Position numbers and translations under genes: made by a program
Notes under the pieces: generated by a model
Databases searched by the model: none
Seen by the model: only the letters and a program-made list of their open reading frames with translations
What the model was told of the DNA's origin: nothing
Origin: CAVSIP01 sp963728075
GTDB lineage: Bacteria > Actinomycetota > Actinomycetes > JAFAQI01 > DASSKL01
Direction: 5' to 3'
DNA length: 64,000 nucleotides
NCBI GenBank assembly: GCA_963728075.1
Contig: CAVSIP010000001.1
Coordinates: 620,001 to 684,000 of the forward strand
In this document: piece after piece, positions 55,736-64,000 of the stretch
Layout of the letters: each line of letters begins with the position of its first letter
Numbering within the stretch: the first letter of the stretch is position 1

Positions 55736-58438
55736 ATGGCCTCACCCGCTGAGCGCTACGCCGCGGCGCGGCAGCGGCGGGTGACCGAGGCACTCGGGGA
55801 GTTCGCCGAGGGCTACGGGTTCGGTCTCGACGACTTCCAGCTGGCCGGCTGCCGGGCGCTGGAGGACGGTCACGGGGTCCTGGTCGCGGCTCCCACCGGG
55901 GCGGGGAAGACCGTGGTGGGTGAGTTCGCCGTCTTCCTCGCGCTGCGCACCGGGCGCAAGTGCTTCTACACGACGCCGCTCAAGGCGCTGTCGAACCAGA
56001 AGTATGCGGACCTCGTCGCGCGCCACGGGGCGGAGCGGGTCGGCCTGCTGACGGGTGACAACACGATCAACGGCGAGGCCGACGTGGTCGTGATGACCAC
56101 CGAGGTCCTCCGCAACATGATCTACGCCGGTTCGGACACCCTGCGCGGCCTCGGCTACGTCGTGATGGACGAGGTGCACTTCCTCGCCGACCGCTTCCGC
56201 GGCGCGGTGTGGGAGGAGGTGATCATCCACCTGCCGGACGACGTGCGGCTGGTGTCGCTGTCGGCGACCGTGAGCAACGCCGAGGAGTTCGGCGAGTGGC
56301 TGCGCGAGGTGCGTGGGGACACCCAGGTGATCGTCGAGGAACACCGTCCGGTGCCGCTGTGGCAGTCGGTCCTCGTCGGCAGCCGGCTGTTCGACCTGTT
56401 CACCGACGACGCGCACAACGAGGTGAACCCCGCACTGCTGCGCGTCGACCGCGAGGAGCAACGCAGCCCCGGCCCGCCGGCGCGTGGCCACCGGGGCGCG
56501 CCTCGGCCCCGCCGGCCGTGGCTGCCGTCCCGGCCGGACGTCATCGAGGTCCTCGACGCGCAGGGGCTGCTGCCGGCCATCACGTTCATCTTCAGCCGCA
56601 ACGGCTGCGACGCGGCAGTGCAGCAGTGCCTGCGCTCCGGGCTGCGGCTCAACACCGCCGAGGAGGCGCGGGAGGTGCGCGCGTACGTCGAGGAGCGCAC
56701 CAGGGACCTGCCGGACGAGGACCTCGCGGTGCTGGGCTACTACGACTGGCTCGACGGGCTGCAGCGCGGGCTGGCCGCGCACCACGCCGGCATGCTGCCC
56801 ACCTTCAAGGAGGTGGTGGAGGAGCTGTTCACCCGAGGGCTGGTCAAGGCGGTCTTCGCGACGGAGACGCTCGCCCTCGGGATCAACATGCCGGCCCGGT
56901 CGGTGGTGCTCGAGCGGCTGACGAAGTGGAACGGCGAGGCGCACGTCGACATCACGCCCGGCGAGTACACCCAGCTGACCGGGCGGGCGGGCCGGCGCGG
57001 GATCGACGTCGAGGGGCACGCCGTCGTCCTCTACAGCCAGGGTCTGGACCCCAAGCACGTGGCCGGGCTGGCGTCGACCCGCACGTACCCGCTGCGGTCG
57101 AGCTTCCGGCCCTCGTACAACATGGCGGTCAACCTCGTCGGAGCCGTCGGCCGGCACCGGGCCCGCGAGCTGCTGGAGGCCAGCTTCGCGCAGTTCCAGG
57201 CGGACCGCTCGGTGGTCGGGCTGGCCCGGCAGGTGCGGCGCAACGAGGAGGCGCTCGCCGGCTACCGCGAGGCGATGACCTGCCATCTCGGGGACTTCGG
57301 GGAGTACGCGGGGCTGCGGCGCGCGCTGTCCGACCGGGAGGCCATGCTCGCCCGCACGGGTGCCGCCGCCCGTCGGGCCGAGGCGGCCTCGTCGCTGGAG
57401 CGGCTCAAGCCGGGTGATGTCATTCGAGTGCCCTCCGGGCGCCGCGCGGGCCTCGCGGTCGTGCTCGACCCGGGCCTCGCGGGAGGGTTCGAGGGGCCGC
57501 GACCGACCGTGCTCACGTCCGACCGGCAGGTGAAGCGGCTGACCGTCCACGACTTCCAGACCCCGGTCGAGGCGCTGGCCCGCGTCCGCATCCCGAAGAC
57601 CTTCAACGCGCGCAACCCGAAGAGCCGGCGGGACCTCGCCTCGTCCCTGCGCAACACCGGTGTGGACGAGGACGCTCGGCCGAAGCGTGGTCGCTCGGCC
57701 GCCGCGGACGACCCGGAGATCGCCCGCCTGCGGGCGGAGCTGCGCGCACACCCGAGCCACCGCTGCCCGGACCGCGAGGAGCACGCCCGCTGGGCCGAGC
57801 GCTACCACCGCCTGCTGCGCGACACCGAGGCGCTGGAGCGGCGCATCGACGGCCGGACGAACACCATCGCCCGCACGTTCGACCGAGTCTGCGCGCTGCT
57901 CGACGGGAATGGCTACCTCGACGGCAACGAGGTCACCCCGGCCGGCCGCCAGCTCGCCCGGTTGTACAACGACTCCGACCTGCTCGTCGCCGAGTGCATC
58001 CGGGGCCGGCTGTGGGACGGCCTTACCCCGGCCGAGCTGGCGGCGGTCGTGTCGACGCTGGTGTACGAGGCGCGGCGGGACGAGCCGGCGGCACCGCGCC
58101 TACCGGGCGACGCCACCCGGGCCACGCTCGAGGCGATGGTCCGCCTGTGGGGACAGCTCAAGGCCGCCGAGCAGGACCACCACCTCGACTTCCTCCGCGA
58201 GCCCGACCCGGGCTTCGCCTGGGCGGCGCACCGTTGGGCCGGCGGGCATCGGCTGGAGGCGGTGCTCGTCGAGGCCGAGCTGTCCGCCGGGGACTTCGTG
58301 CGCTGGGTGAAGCAGCTCATCGACCTGCTGGGTCAGGTCGGTGATGTCGCACCCCCGGACGGCCCCTTGCGGCGCAGCGCCCGTGCGGCGATCAAGGCGC
58401 TGGACCGCGGCGTGGTGGCGTACTCGTCGGTGGGCTGA
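55736..58438 (+). CDS. helY: Ski2/Mtr4-like superfamily 2 helicase HelY
   Basis: A 900-residue RNA helicase. RecA domain 1: Walker A APTGAGKT (~55), DEVH box VVMDEVHFLADRF (~142), SATVSNAEEF (motif III). RecA domain 2: motif V FATETLALGINMPARSVV and motif VI QLTGRAGRRGID (~412). A winged-helix and a DSHCT-type C-terminal helical bundle (~720-900) follow, as in exosome-associated Mtr4. A Pro/Arg-rich insertion lies between the motor domains at ~240-262. The gene commonly follows tatC in actinomycetes. It is convergent with glpD. Confidence 0.92.
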   Translation: MASPAERYAAARQRRVTEALGEFAEGYGFGLDDFQLAGCRALEDGHGVLVAAPTGAGKTVVGEFAVFLALRTGRKCFYTTPLKALSNQKYADLVARHGAERVGLLTGDNTINGEADVVVMTTEVLRNMIYAGSDTLRGLGYVVMDEVHFLADRFRGAVWEEVIIHLPDDVRLVSLSATVSNAEEFGEWLREVRGDTQVIVEEHRPVPLWQSVLVGSRLFDLFTDDAHNEVNPALLRVDREEQRSPGPPARGHRGAPRPRRPWLPSRPDVIEVLDAQGLLPAITFIFSRNGCDAAVQQCLRSGLRLNTAEEAREVRAYVEERTRDLPDEDLAVLGYYDWLDGLQRGLAAHHAGMLPTFKEVVEELFTRGLVKAVFATETLALGINMPARSVVLERLTKWNGEAHVDITPGEYTQLTGRAGRRGIDVEGHAVVLYSQGLDPKHVAGLASTRTYPLRSSFRPSYNMAVNLVGAVGRHRARELLEASFAQFQADRSVVGLARQVRRNEEALAGYREAMTCHLGDFGEYAGLRRALSDREAMLARTGAAARRAEAASSLERLKPGDVIRVPSGRRAGLAVVLDPGLAGGFEGPRPTVLTSDRQVKRLTVHDFQTPVEALARVRIPKTFNARNPKSRRDLASSLRNTGVDEDARPKRGRSAAADDPEIARLRAELRAHPSHRCPDREEHARWAERYHRLLRDTEALERRIDGRTNTIARTFDRVCALLDGNGYLDGNEVTPAGRQLARLYNDSDLLVAECIRGRLWDGLTPAELAAVVSTLVYEARRDEPAAPRLPGDATRATLEAMVRLWGQLKAAEQDHHLDFLREPDPGFAWAAHRWAGGHRLEAVLVEAELSAGDFVRWVKQLIDLLGQVGDVAPPDGPLRRSARAAIKALDRGVVAYSSVG

Positions 58439-58453
58439 ACGGCCCGGCCCGGC

Positions 58454-60142
58454 TCACGCCGAGGGGCTGAGCAGTCCCTGTGCCGCCGGCAGGCCGAGGA
58501 CACCCCGCTCGCGGCGTACCGCGTCCGCGTAGTCGCGCACCTGCTCGGCCGCCCAGCGGCTGTCCCGGCCGGTCTCCAGGGCGAGCAGCGCGGCCGCCCG
58601 GTGCGCCATCGGCAGACCCGCATCGCGGTCGCGCAGGGAGATGCGGGTGCGCCGGCTGAACACGTCGTCGAGGGTGGCCGCGCCCTCTGCGCGGGCCGCG
58701 TACACGACCTCGGCCACGATGTGGTCGGTCCCGGGGGACAGCGGCTCGGCCCACGAGGGCTCGGAGGCCACCAGGGAGAGGACGTCGGCGGCATGGTCGC
58801 CGTGCTGGCGGACCAGCATCTTCGCGGTCGCCTCGCCGAGTCCCAGCCCCGCCGCGGCGCCGACCACCTCGCTGATGAAGTCGGCCAGCGAGTGGTGGAG
58901 GCCGAGGTTGATCTCCTCGGTGCGGCAGCGGGCGCGCCGGCCGTCCCGGCCGACGACGAGGTCGACCACGTCCTTGGCCATCCGGCGGTACGTGGTGAGC
59001 TTCCCACCGGTGATCGTGATCAGCCCGGTCCCGTCGTCGTCGAACAGGACGTGGCGTCGCGAGACGTCGCTCATCGTCCCCTCGCCGCTCTCCGGCCGCA
59101 GCAGCGGCCGCACCCCGGCCCAGGCGCCGACCACGTCGTCGGGGACGAGCGAGCGGTCGAAGACCGCGTTGCCGGCGGCGAGGACGTAGTCGAGGTCGTC
59201 CTCGGTCAGGGCGACCTCGTCCAGCGCGCCGTCGTAGGCGGTGTCGGTGGTGCCCAGGATCGTCTGGCGGCCCCAGGGGATCGCGAACATCGACCGCTGG
59301 TCGCCCTGCTTGCTGGGCAGCAGCACGGCGGCATCCTCGAGCGGCAGCCGTTCGTTGGGGACCACGAGGTGGACGCCCTTGCTCGGCTGCACCATCGGTG
59401 TCCGCTCGGGGTGGACCATCCCGAGCAGACGGTCCACCCACACGCCGGTGGCGTTGACGACGTGGCGGGCGCGGATCTCGTACTCCCCGCCGGTCATCCG
59501 GTCCTCGACCCGGGCGCCGGTCACCCGCTCGTCGTCACCGTGCAGCAGGCCGACCGCCTCGGTGTAGGTGAGCACCGTCGCGCCGAAGCTGCGCGCGGCG
59601 CGGACGACGGCGAGCACCAGCCGGGCGTCGTCGGTGGCGGAGTCGCCGTACACGTACGCGTACGCGCAGCCGGAGCGTTCCAGCGCCGGGACGAGCGCGA
59701 TGGCCTCGTCGGCGCTGACGCGGTCGTGGCGGCGGACGTTGCGCATCCCGGCGAACACGTCGTACGTCGTCAGGCCCAGGCCGAGCAGCCGGCGCTTCGC
59801 GGTGTCCGGCCACACGGGGTAGACGAAGTCCATCGGGCGTACGAGGTGCGGCGCGAGCCGCATCAGGGTCTGCCGCTCGGTCACCCCCTCGTGGACGAGG
59901 GCGAACTCGTAGTTCTCCAGGTAGCGCAGCCCGCCGTGGATGAGCTTGCTTGACTTGCTGCTCGTGCCGCTGGCCAGGTCTCCCATGTCCACCGCGACCA
60001 CCCGCAGGCCGCGGCTGGCGGCGTCCAGGGCGACGCCGGCCCCGGTCGCGCCGACGCCGACGACGAGGAGGTCCACCGGCTCGCTGGTGGCATCGGCGAC
60101 GTCAGCGGCGCGGTGGCGGAGCGAGAACGCACGGTTGGCCAC
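58454..60142 (-). CDS. glpD: FAD-dependent glycerol-3-phosphate dehydrogenase GlpD
   Basis: A 562-residue peripheral membrane flavoenzyme oxidising glycerol 3-phosphate to dihydroxyacetone phosphate with transfer of electrons to quinone. The FAD-binding motif VVGVGATGAGVALDAASRG (~28) is followed by GTSSKSSKLIHGGLRYLE, KGVHLVVPNERL, GRQTILGTTDT and GGKLTTYRRMAKD, all standard for GlpD. The C-terminal ~130 residues form the helical cap domain. The GTG start lies three bases after the histidine kinase stop, so the gene may be the end of the two-component operon. Confidence 0.93.
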   Translation of the reverse strand: MANRAFSLRHRAADVADATSEPVDLLVVGVGATGAGVALDAASRGLRVVAVDMGDLASGTSSKSSKLIHGGLRYLENYEFALVHEGVTERQTLMRLAPHLVRPMDFVYPVWPDTAKRRLLGLGLTTYDVFAGMRNVRRHDRVSADEAIALVPALERSGCAYAYVYGDSATDDARLVLAVVRAARSFGATVLTYTEAVGLLHGDDERVTGARVEDRMTGGEYEIRARHVVNATGVWVDRLLGMVHPERTPMVQPSKGVHLVVPNERLPLEDAAVLLPSKQGDQRSMFAIPWGRQTILGTTDTAYDGALDEVALTEDDLDYVLAAGNAVFDRSLVPDDVVGAWAGVRPLLRPESGEGTMSDVSRRHVLFDDDGTGLITITGGKLTTYRRMAKDVVDLVVGRDGRRARCRTEEINLGLHHSLADFISEVVGAAAGLGLGEATAKMLVRQHGDHAADVLSLVASEPSWAEPLSPGTDHIVAEVVYAARAEGAATLDDVFSRRTRISLRDRDAGLPMAHRAAALLALETGRDSRWAAEQVRDYADAVRRERGVLGLPAAQGLLSPSA

Positions 60143-60145
60143 GCC

Positions 60146-61261
60146 TCAATCGTCCCACGCACCGCGAGGGGGGAGGGACAGCACGAACGTCGCGCCCTGG
60201 CCGGTGCCCGGCGAGCCGGCCGTGACGTCGCCCCCGTGTGCCCGGGCGATGCCGCGGGCGATGGTCAGCCCGATGCCCGATCCCGGGGAGCGGCGGGGGT
60301 GCCCGGGGGCCCGGTAGAAGCGCTCGAACACGCGCCCGCAGTCCTCGGGGGAGAGCCCTACCCCGGTGTCCCGTACCGCGACCTCCATGCGGTGACCGGA
60401 CGGGCGGGCGAGCACGTCCACCCGGCCGCCCGCCGGCGTCGCGAGCAGCGCGTTGCCGAGCAGGTTCGTGAGCACCTGCAGGATGCGGTCGGGGTCCACC
60501 CGGACGGGCAGCGGATCGGTGGCCGTCACGGCCAGCGTGACGCCGGCGTCGTCGAACTGCGGCTGCAGCCGAGCGGCGGCGCGTCGCGCGAGGTCGGCGA
60601 GGTCGGCGTCGGCCGGGTGCAGCTCGATCCGGCGTTCCTCGGCCCGGGACAGGGCGGACAGGTCGTCCGCGAGGCGGTGCAGGCGGCGCAGCTCGTCGCT
60701 GAGCGAGGCGAGCGTCTCCGGGGTGGCCGTGAACACGCCGTCGATGAGGCCCTCGACGTATCCGTCCAGCGAGGTCAGCGGCGTACGCATCTCGTGGGCC
60801 ACCTCGCCGAGCAGCCGCGTGCGGCGTGCCTCGGTGTCGGCGAGCGCGGCCGCCAGGGTGTTGACGTCGTCGGCGAGCGCGGCCAGCTCCGGTTCCCGCG
60901 GCACCGGCACCCGTGCCGCGTAGTTGCCGGCGGCGATGTGGCGGGCGGCATCACGGACGGCGTCCAGGGGACGGAGCAGCCGGCGGGCGACCAGGGCCGC
61001 GACGACACCTGCAGCCGCCGCGCTGGACACCGCACCGACGAGCAGCGCCCGGTCGAGCGCGGCGACGAAGGCGGAGTGGACGCTGTCGCTCGCTGCGCCC
61101 GGGCCCATGCCGCGCATGGCGCTCTGGCCGTACCCCGCCCCCATCCGCTGGTCGAACAGGTGCGGGGCGAGCAGTCGGATCGTGACGTAGGAGACGGCGA
61201 CGCCGACGGCGACCACCGCGGCGTACGACACGAACAGCCGTAGCGGCAGGCGGGCCTTCAC
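60146..61261 (-). CDS. Sensor histidine kinase
   Basis: A 371-residue membrane kinase. Two transmembrane helices (~8-30 and ~72-95) bracket a short ~40-residue extracytoplasmic sensor. A HAMP domain (~95-145) leads to the HisKA helix LLGEVAHEMRTPLTSLDGYVEG with the phospho-accepting His (~157), then the ATPase domain: N-box NLLGNALLATPAGG, G1 DTGVGLSPED and G2 GSGIGLTIARGIARAHGG. The GTG overlaps the response-regulator stop (GTGA). The small sensor loop offers little clue to the stimulus. Confidence 0.93.
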   Translation of the reverse strand: MKARLPLRLFVSYAAVVAVGVAVSYVTIRLLAPHLFDQRMGAGYGQSAMRGMGPGAASDSVHSAFVAALDRALLVGAVSSAAAAGVVAALVARRLLRPLDAVRDAARHIAAGNYAARVPVPREPELAALADDVNTLAAALADTEARRTRLLGEVAHEMRTPLTSLDGYVEGLIDGVFTATPETLASLSDELRRLHRLADDLSALSRAEERRIELHPADADLADLARRAAARLQPQFDDAGVTLAVTATDPLPVRVDPDRILQVLTNLLGNALLATPAGGRVDVLARPSGHRMEVAVRDTGVGLSPEDCGRVFERFYRAPGHPRRSPGSGIGLTIARGIARAHGGDVTAGSPGTGQGATFVLSLPPRGAWDD

Positions 61262-61944
61262 ACCGACCGCCCGACGAACTTGTACCCGACGCCTCGGACG
61301 GTGGCGATGAAGCGCGGGTCGGCCGCATCGTCGCCGAGCCGTGCGCGCAGGTTGCGGATGTGGACGTCGACGACGCGCTCGTCGCCGTAGAAGTCGTAGC
61401 CCCAGACCCGCTCGAGCAGCTGACGGCGGGAGAACACCCGTCCAGGAGTGTCGGCCAGTGCGCAGAGCAGGTCGAACTCCAGCGTGGAAAGGGTGATCGG
61501 GTCCTCGCCGACTGTGACCTCGCGCCCGCCGCGGTCGATGCGCAGCCCCGCGAACGCAAGCACGTCGCCGTCGGCGGACGGGGTGCGCCCGCGCCGCAGC
61601 ACCGCCTTCACGCGCGCGGCGACCTCGCGTGGGCTGAACGGCTTCGTGACGTAGTCGTCCGCCCCCACACCGAGCCCGACGAGCTTGTCCACCTCCTCCG
61701 ACCGCGCGGTCACGAGGATGACCGACACCTCGCTGAACGTCCGCAGGGTGCGGAGCACCTCCAGCCCGTCGATGCCGGGGAGCATCACGTCGAGCAGGAC
61801 CAGGTCCGGCGGGTCGGTGCGCAGCAGGTCCAGAGCGGTCTCGCCGTCGGCCGCCTCGGTCACGCCGAAGCCGTCCGCCTCGAGGTAGCCACGCAGCACC
61901 GTACGGATGTGCGGTTCGTCGTCCACGACGAGCACGCGGCGCAT
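61258..61944 (-). CDS. OmpR/PhoB-family response regulator
   Basis: A 228-residue regulator. Receiver domain: acidic pocket VVDDEP, phospho-accepting Asp in LVLLDVMLPGIDG (~51), Thr in ILVTARS and Lys in VTKPFSPRE. A winged-helix DNA-binding domain follows (~130-228: LSTLEFDLLCALADTPGRVFSRRQLLERVWGYD ..., quoted in part). ATG 61944 was chosen because GGAGGTGAG lies just upstream; the longer start at 61962 includes that site. It probably controls the divergently unlinked, adjacent small secreted gene or glpD, but no operator was found. Confidence 0.93.
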   Translation of the reverse strand: MRRVLVVDDEPHIRTVLRGYLEADGFGVTEAADGETALDLLRTDPPDLVLLDVMLPGIDGLEVLRTLRTFSEVSVILVTARSEEVDKLVGLGVGADDYVTKPFSPREVAARVKAVLRRGRTPSADGDVLAFAGLRIDRGGREVTVGEDPITLSTLEFDLLCALADTPGRVFSRRQLLERVWGYDFYGDERVVDVHIRNLRARLGDDAADPRFIATVRGVGYKFVGRSV

Positions 61945-61966
61945 CTGCTCACCTCCCGTCAAGGGT

Positions 61967-62004
61967 ACGGCCCGGACCGCCTGTCGGTGGGCGATCCGGG
62001 CCGT
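61967..62004 (-). terminator. Hairpin between the small secreted protein gene and the response regulator
   Basis: A ten-base stem ACGGCCCGGA/TCCGGGCCGT with an 18-base loop lies just after the secreted protein stop. It may partly separate that gene from the two-component operon. Confidence 0.6.
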
Positions 62005-62013
62005 GCGGCGCGG

Positions 62014-62367
62014 TCAGGACTGGACGGCTCCAGCCCGCGGGCCGGGTGCCTGGCCGTGGAAGGGTCCGGTGCCGTCGCGCGGCGGGGTCCAGTCGTCGCC
62101 GTGGAGCTGGCGCATCTGCTCCTGCCGGGCCTCGCGGTCCTGCATCCACTGCTGGTGCTCCGCGGAGTTGTAGTAGGGGCAGTCCGCCGGGTCGCCGATC
62201 CCCGCGCCCTGCATGCCGGCGCGCGGCCCGTAGCCGGGGCCGGGCGTGGTGGACGTGCTGGTGTCCGCCCGGGGGCCGGGGGAACCAACAGCGGCGGCGG
62301 CGACGCCGGCCGGGACGGCGAGGGCGATGGTGGCCCCACCGATGACGAGGGCCTTGACGAGCTTCAT
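62014..62367 (-). CDS. Small secreted protein of unknown function
   Basis: A 117-residue protein with a clear signal peptide (MKLVKALVIGGATIALAVPAG ... AAAA, quoted in part; cleavage ~25-27). The mature part is Gly/Pro-rich with a central charged helix (EHQQWMQDREARQEQMRQLHG) rich in Met, His and Gln, and one Cys (DPADCPYYN). The helix might bind metal, but this is only a suggestion. GGAGG lies five bases before the ATG. It sits upstream of, and in the same direction as, the two-component genes and could be part of their regulon. Confidence 0.7.
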   Translation of the reverse strand: MKLVKALVIGGATIALAVPAGVAAAAVGSPGPRADTSTSTTPGPGYGPRAGMQGAGIGDPADCPYYNSAEHQQWMQDREARQEQMRQLHGDDWTPPRDGTGPFHGQAPGPRAGAVQS

Positions 62368-62471
62368 GGTGACCTCCACTGCGAGCCGGTCCGGATCTCT
62401 TCCGGATGACTCGAGCGTGCGCCCGGTCCGTGAGGGGCCCATGGTCGCCGGGATGAAGGCTTCGTGAAGCC

Positions 62472-63347
62472 TCAGGCGCCGCCGGCCAGGGCGGCCAGCA
62501 GCCGGTTCATGGGGGAGTCCAGCCCCCACCGGTCGCCCAGTGCGACGACCGCCTCGGGGTGCCGCGGCTCGCGGGGCAGGGTGTCGTCCAGGGCCGCCAC
62601 CGGCGCGTCCCCGACCACCTCGACCACGCGCTCTGCGCGCTCGATGTAGTCCCGGTGTGCGGACAGGCGCGCCTCTGCGGCGACCGCCGCGCGCGCCGTC
62701 CCGTACCGGTTGACCAGCCCCGCGGCGGTCTTCTCACCGACGCCGGGTATCCCGGTCAGGCCGTCCGAAGGGTCCCCGCGCAGGATGGCGAACTCGGCGT
62801 ACGCGCGGCCGGGGATGCCGTACCTCGCGGTCACTGCGGCCTCGTCGAAGACCTCCAGCTTGGCCACCCCACGACCGATGTAGAGCACGCGAACGGGCTG
62901 GTCGTCGCGGACGAGCTGGAGCAGGTCGCGGTCGCCCGTCACCACGTCGACCGGCCCCGCGTGCCGCGCCGCCAGTGTGCCGATGACGTCGTCGGCCTCG
63001 TAGCCGTCGGCTCCCGTCCGGGCCAGGCCCACGGCGTCGAGCACCTCCTCGATGACCGCCACCTGGGGTAGCAGCTCGTCGGGGGTCTGGTCGCCGCCGT
63101 CCGGCCCGACCCGGTGGGCCTTGTACTCCGGGATCAGCTCGACGCGGAACGCCGGGCGCCAGTCGTTGTCGAAGCACGCCACCAGCCGCTGCGCCGGATA
63201 CGCCCGAAGGAGCTGGCTCACGGCGTCGAGGAAGCCGCGGACCGCGTTGACGGGGGTGCCGTCGGGCGCGGTGATCGTCGTGGGCACCCCGTGGAAGGCA
63301 CGGAAGTACAGCGACGGGGCGTCGAGGAGCATGAGCCGGTCGGGCAC
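62472..63347 (-). CDS. 5'-3' exonuclease (Pol I N-terminal/FEN-like)
   Basis: A 291-residue stand-alone flap-type nuclease. RLMLLDAPSLYFRAFHG gives the first metal Asp, VACFDNDWRPAFR the second, GYEADDVIGTLA and VVTGDRDLLQLV the central acidic cluster, and LRGDPSDGLTGIPGVGEKTA the helix-hairpin-helix. The 3' exonuclease and polymerase domains of Pol I are absent, and length fits the short 5'-3' exonuclease family common in actinomycetes. GTG 63347 was chosen; an upstream ATG at 63368 would add seven residues. It probably removes RNA primers or flaps. Confidence 0.9.
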   Translation of the reverse strand: MPDRLMLLDAPSLYFRAFHGVPTTITAPDGTPVNAVRGFLDAVSQLLRAYPAQRLVACFDNDWRPAFRVELIPEYKAHRVGPDGGDQTPDELLPQVAVIEEVLDAVGLARTGADGYEADDVIGTLAARHAGPVDVVTGDRDLLQLVRDDQPVRVLYIGRGVAKLEVFDEAAVTARYGIPGRAYAEFAILRGDPSDGLTGIPGVGEKTAAGLVNRYGTARAAVAAEARLSAHRDYIERAERVVEVVGDAPVAALDDTLPREPRHPEAVVALGDRWGLDSPMNRLLAALAGGA

Positions 63348-63481
63348 CGCACCAGGGTGGCACCTCACCCGTTCTGGTGACGGGTGACCATGCCCGTGCC
63401 GACGTTCGCCTCCTGACAGTCCCGGCCCGGGTGGTGACTCTGGAGTCGTCCTGCTGACGGGTATCCCACAGGGCGGCGAGC

Positions 63482-63655
63482 ATGAGCGATGGTGGCGACG
63501 GCCTCCGGCTGGAGCGCGGGAGCCGGTGCGTGGTGCTGGGGTGCGGCCACAGGCTGGCCGGGGACCTCACTCCCGCCCTGCCCGTCGGCGCGCTCGTCCG
63601 GTGCGTGACGTGCCGCGAGCTGCGCCATGTGGTGGCCGCGGCCCGGGCGTCCTGA
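63482..63655 (+). CDS. 57-residue Cys-rich protein, possible zinc binder
   Basis: ATG at 63482 opens a 57-codon frame with SRCVVLGCGHRLAGD and VRCVTCRELRHV: C-x4-C-G-H followed 22 residues later by C-x2-C. This spacing could form a small zinc knuckle. The upstream GGCGAG is a poor ribosome site. Codon use resembles neighbouring genes (third-position G/C). No family is recognised. Confidence 0.55.
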   Translation: MSDGGDGLRLERGSRCVVLGCGHRLAGDLTPALPVGALVRCVTCRELRHVVAAARAS

Positions 63656-63802
63656 CTACCGGTCGAGGCGGTTCGGGGCGGCGTGGAGGACGCGTAGCGC
63701 CAGGTCGATCTCCTCGCGCGACAGCACACGGTCGCTCTCGCCCGCGGCGGCCACCAGCTCGCCGTACAGGGCGATCTCCTCGAGCAGCTCGTCGTCGTAC
63801 AT
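63656..63802 (-). CDS. 48-residue acidic helical protein
   Basis: On the minus strand ATG 63802 to TAG 63656 encodes a short, acidic, mostly helical protein starting MYDDELLEEIALYGELV and containing LSREEIDLALRV. Similar short proteins with an M-Y-D-[DE]-E-L-L start and an [LS]-S-x-x-E-I-D end are frequent in actinomycetes; function unknown. It converges on the Cys-rich gene, with the stops touching. Confidence 0.6.
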   Translation of the reverse strand: MYDDELLEEIALYGELVAAAGESDRVLSREEIDLALRVLHAAPNRLDR

Positions 63803-63928
63803 GGCTGGTTCATTTCTCGTCCTGACGGCACCGGGAATCCATGGCGCAGCCGGGCCATTCGCGGGTGCCCGACCGGGCTAGGCCGGTCGGGGAGCCGACC
63901 CCCGCCGCGAGGGGGCGTGACCGGCGGT

Positions 63929-63934
63929 TACAGT
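63929..63934 (+). promoter_or_regulatory. Leaderless -10 (TACAGT) of the short-chain dehydrogenase gene
   Basis: TACAGT, seven bases, ATG at 63942. Confidence 0.5.
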
Positions 63935-63941
63935 CCCCGGC

Positions 63942-64000
63942 ATGGACATCAACGGTGTAGGAGCCATCATCTCCGGTGGCGCGTCCGGGCTGGGCGAGGC
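63942..64000 (+). CDS. Short-chain dehydrogenase/reductase, 3'-partial
   Basis: The first 19 codons (MDINGVGAIISGGASGLGE) are visible before the window ends. ISGGASGLGE is the NAD(P)-binding TGxxxGxG loop with Ser for Thr, as in type 2 3-hydroxyacyl-CoA dehydrogenases (HSD17B10-like). Those enzymes act in fatty-acid or branched-chain amino acid breakdown. The assignment to that subgroup is provisional. Confidence 0.7.
   Translation, partial: MDINGVGAIISGGASGLGE

Overview
This 64 kb window is chromosomal DNA from a high-GC actinomycete. The evidence is a Pup-proteasome system, a mycothiol biosynthesis gene (mshC), Tat export genes with a tatA-type subunit, a HelY-type helicase, a conserved actinobacterial trio (MSMEG_4193-type phosphatase, DUF3090, SCO1664 family) next to mshC, and many genes that appear to be transcribed without a leader. 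The genus cannot be fixed from sequence alone.

Layout. 0-3.5 kb: the 3' part of a large secreted Ig-like protein ending in three SLH repeats, split by a one-base frameshift, then tRNA-Leu(GAG) on the minus strand. 3.7-9.2 kb: an M20 peptidase and a minus-strand run of DUF5703, RecD-like helicase, THUMP-like methyltransferase and aldo/keto reductase. 9.2-17.5 kb: uppP, the phosphatase/DUF3090/SCO1664 trio, an F420-type nitroreductase, a malonyl-CoA synthetase-like enzyme, mshC, PAC2, alpha/beta hydrolase and universal stress protein. 17.6-29.2 kb: metH, a HAD hydrolase, an FtsX-type ABC exporter, a RecB-like nuclease, a fumarylacetoacetase-family enzyme, a site-2 protease and trmI.

29.3-55.6 kb is an expanded and interrupted Pup-proteasome region: arc, dop (frameshifted), an IS110-family element, pup, prcB, prcA; then a secreted serine protease, a four-gene osmoprotectant ABC transporter and a manganese catalase; then pafA; then a molybdopterin oxidoreductase with an Fe-S/NrfD partner, an MFS exporter, a class III cyclase and DUF3866; then pafB, pafC, two small genes, tatA and tatC. 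55.7-64 kb: helY, glpD, a two-component system, a small secreted protein, a 5'-3' exonuclease, two very small genes and the start of a short-chain dehydrogenase.

How the genes work together. PafA attaches Pup to target lysines, ARC unfolds pupylated proteins into the PrcAB 20S core, Dop removes Pup, and PafBC is a WYL-domain regulator pair. Pup here ends in GGE, so it is ready for ligation without Dop-dependent deamidation. This matters because dop is frameshifted as sequenced and separated from pup by the IS110 element.

Two cross-cutting patterns stand out. First, many start codons lie 6-8 bases after a TANNNT hexamer, the signature of leaderless transcripts, and three transporter or membrane-enzyme genes are preceded by short upstream ORFs that overlap their starts by four bases. 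Second, single-base insertions cluster tightly at 43.2-46.4 kb, which looks more like local consensus error than natural decay.
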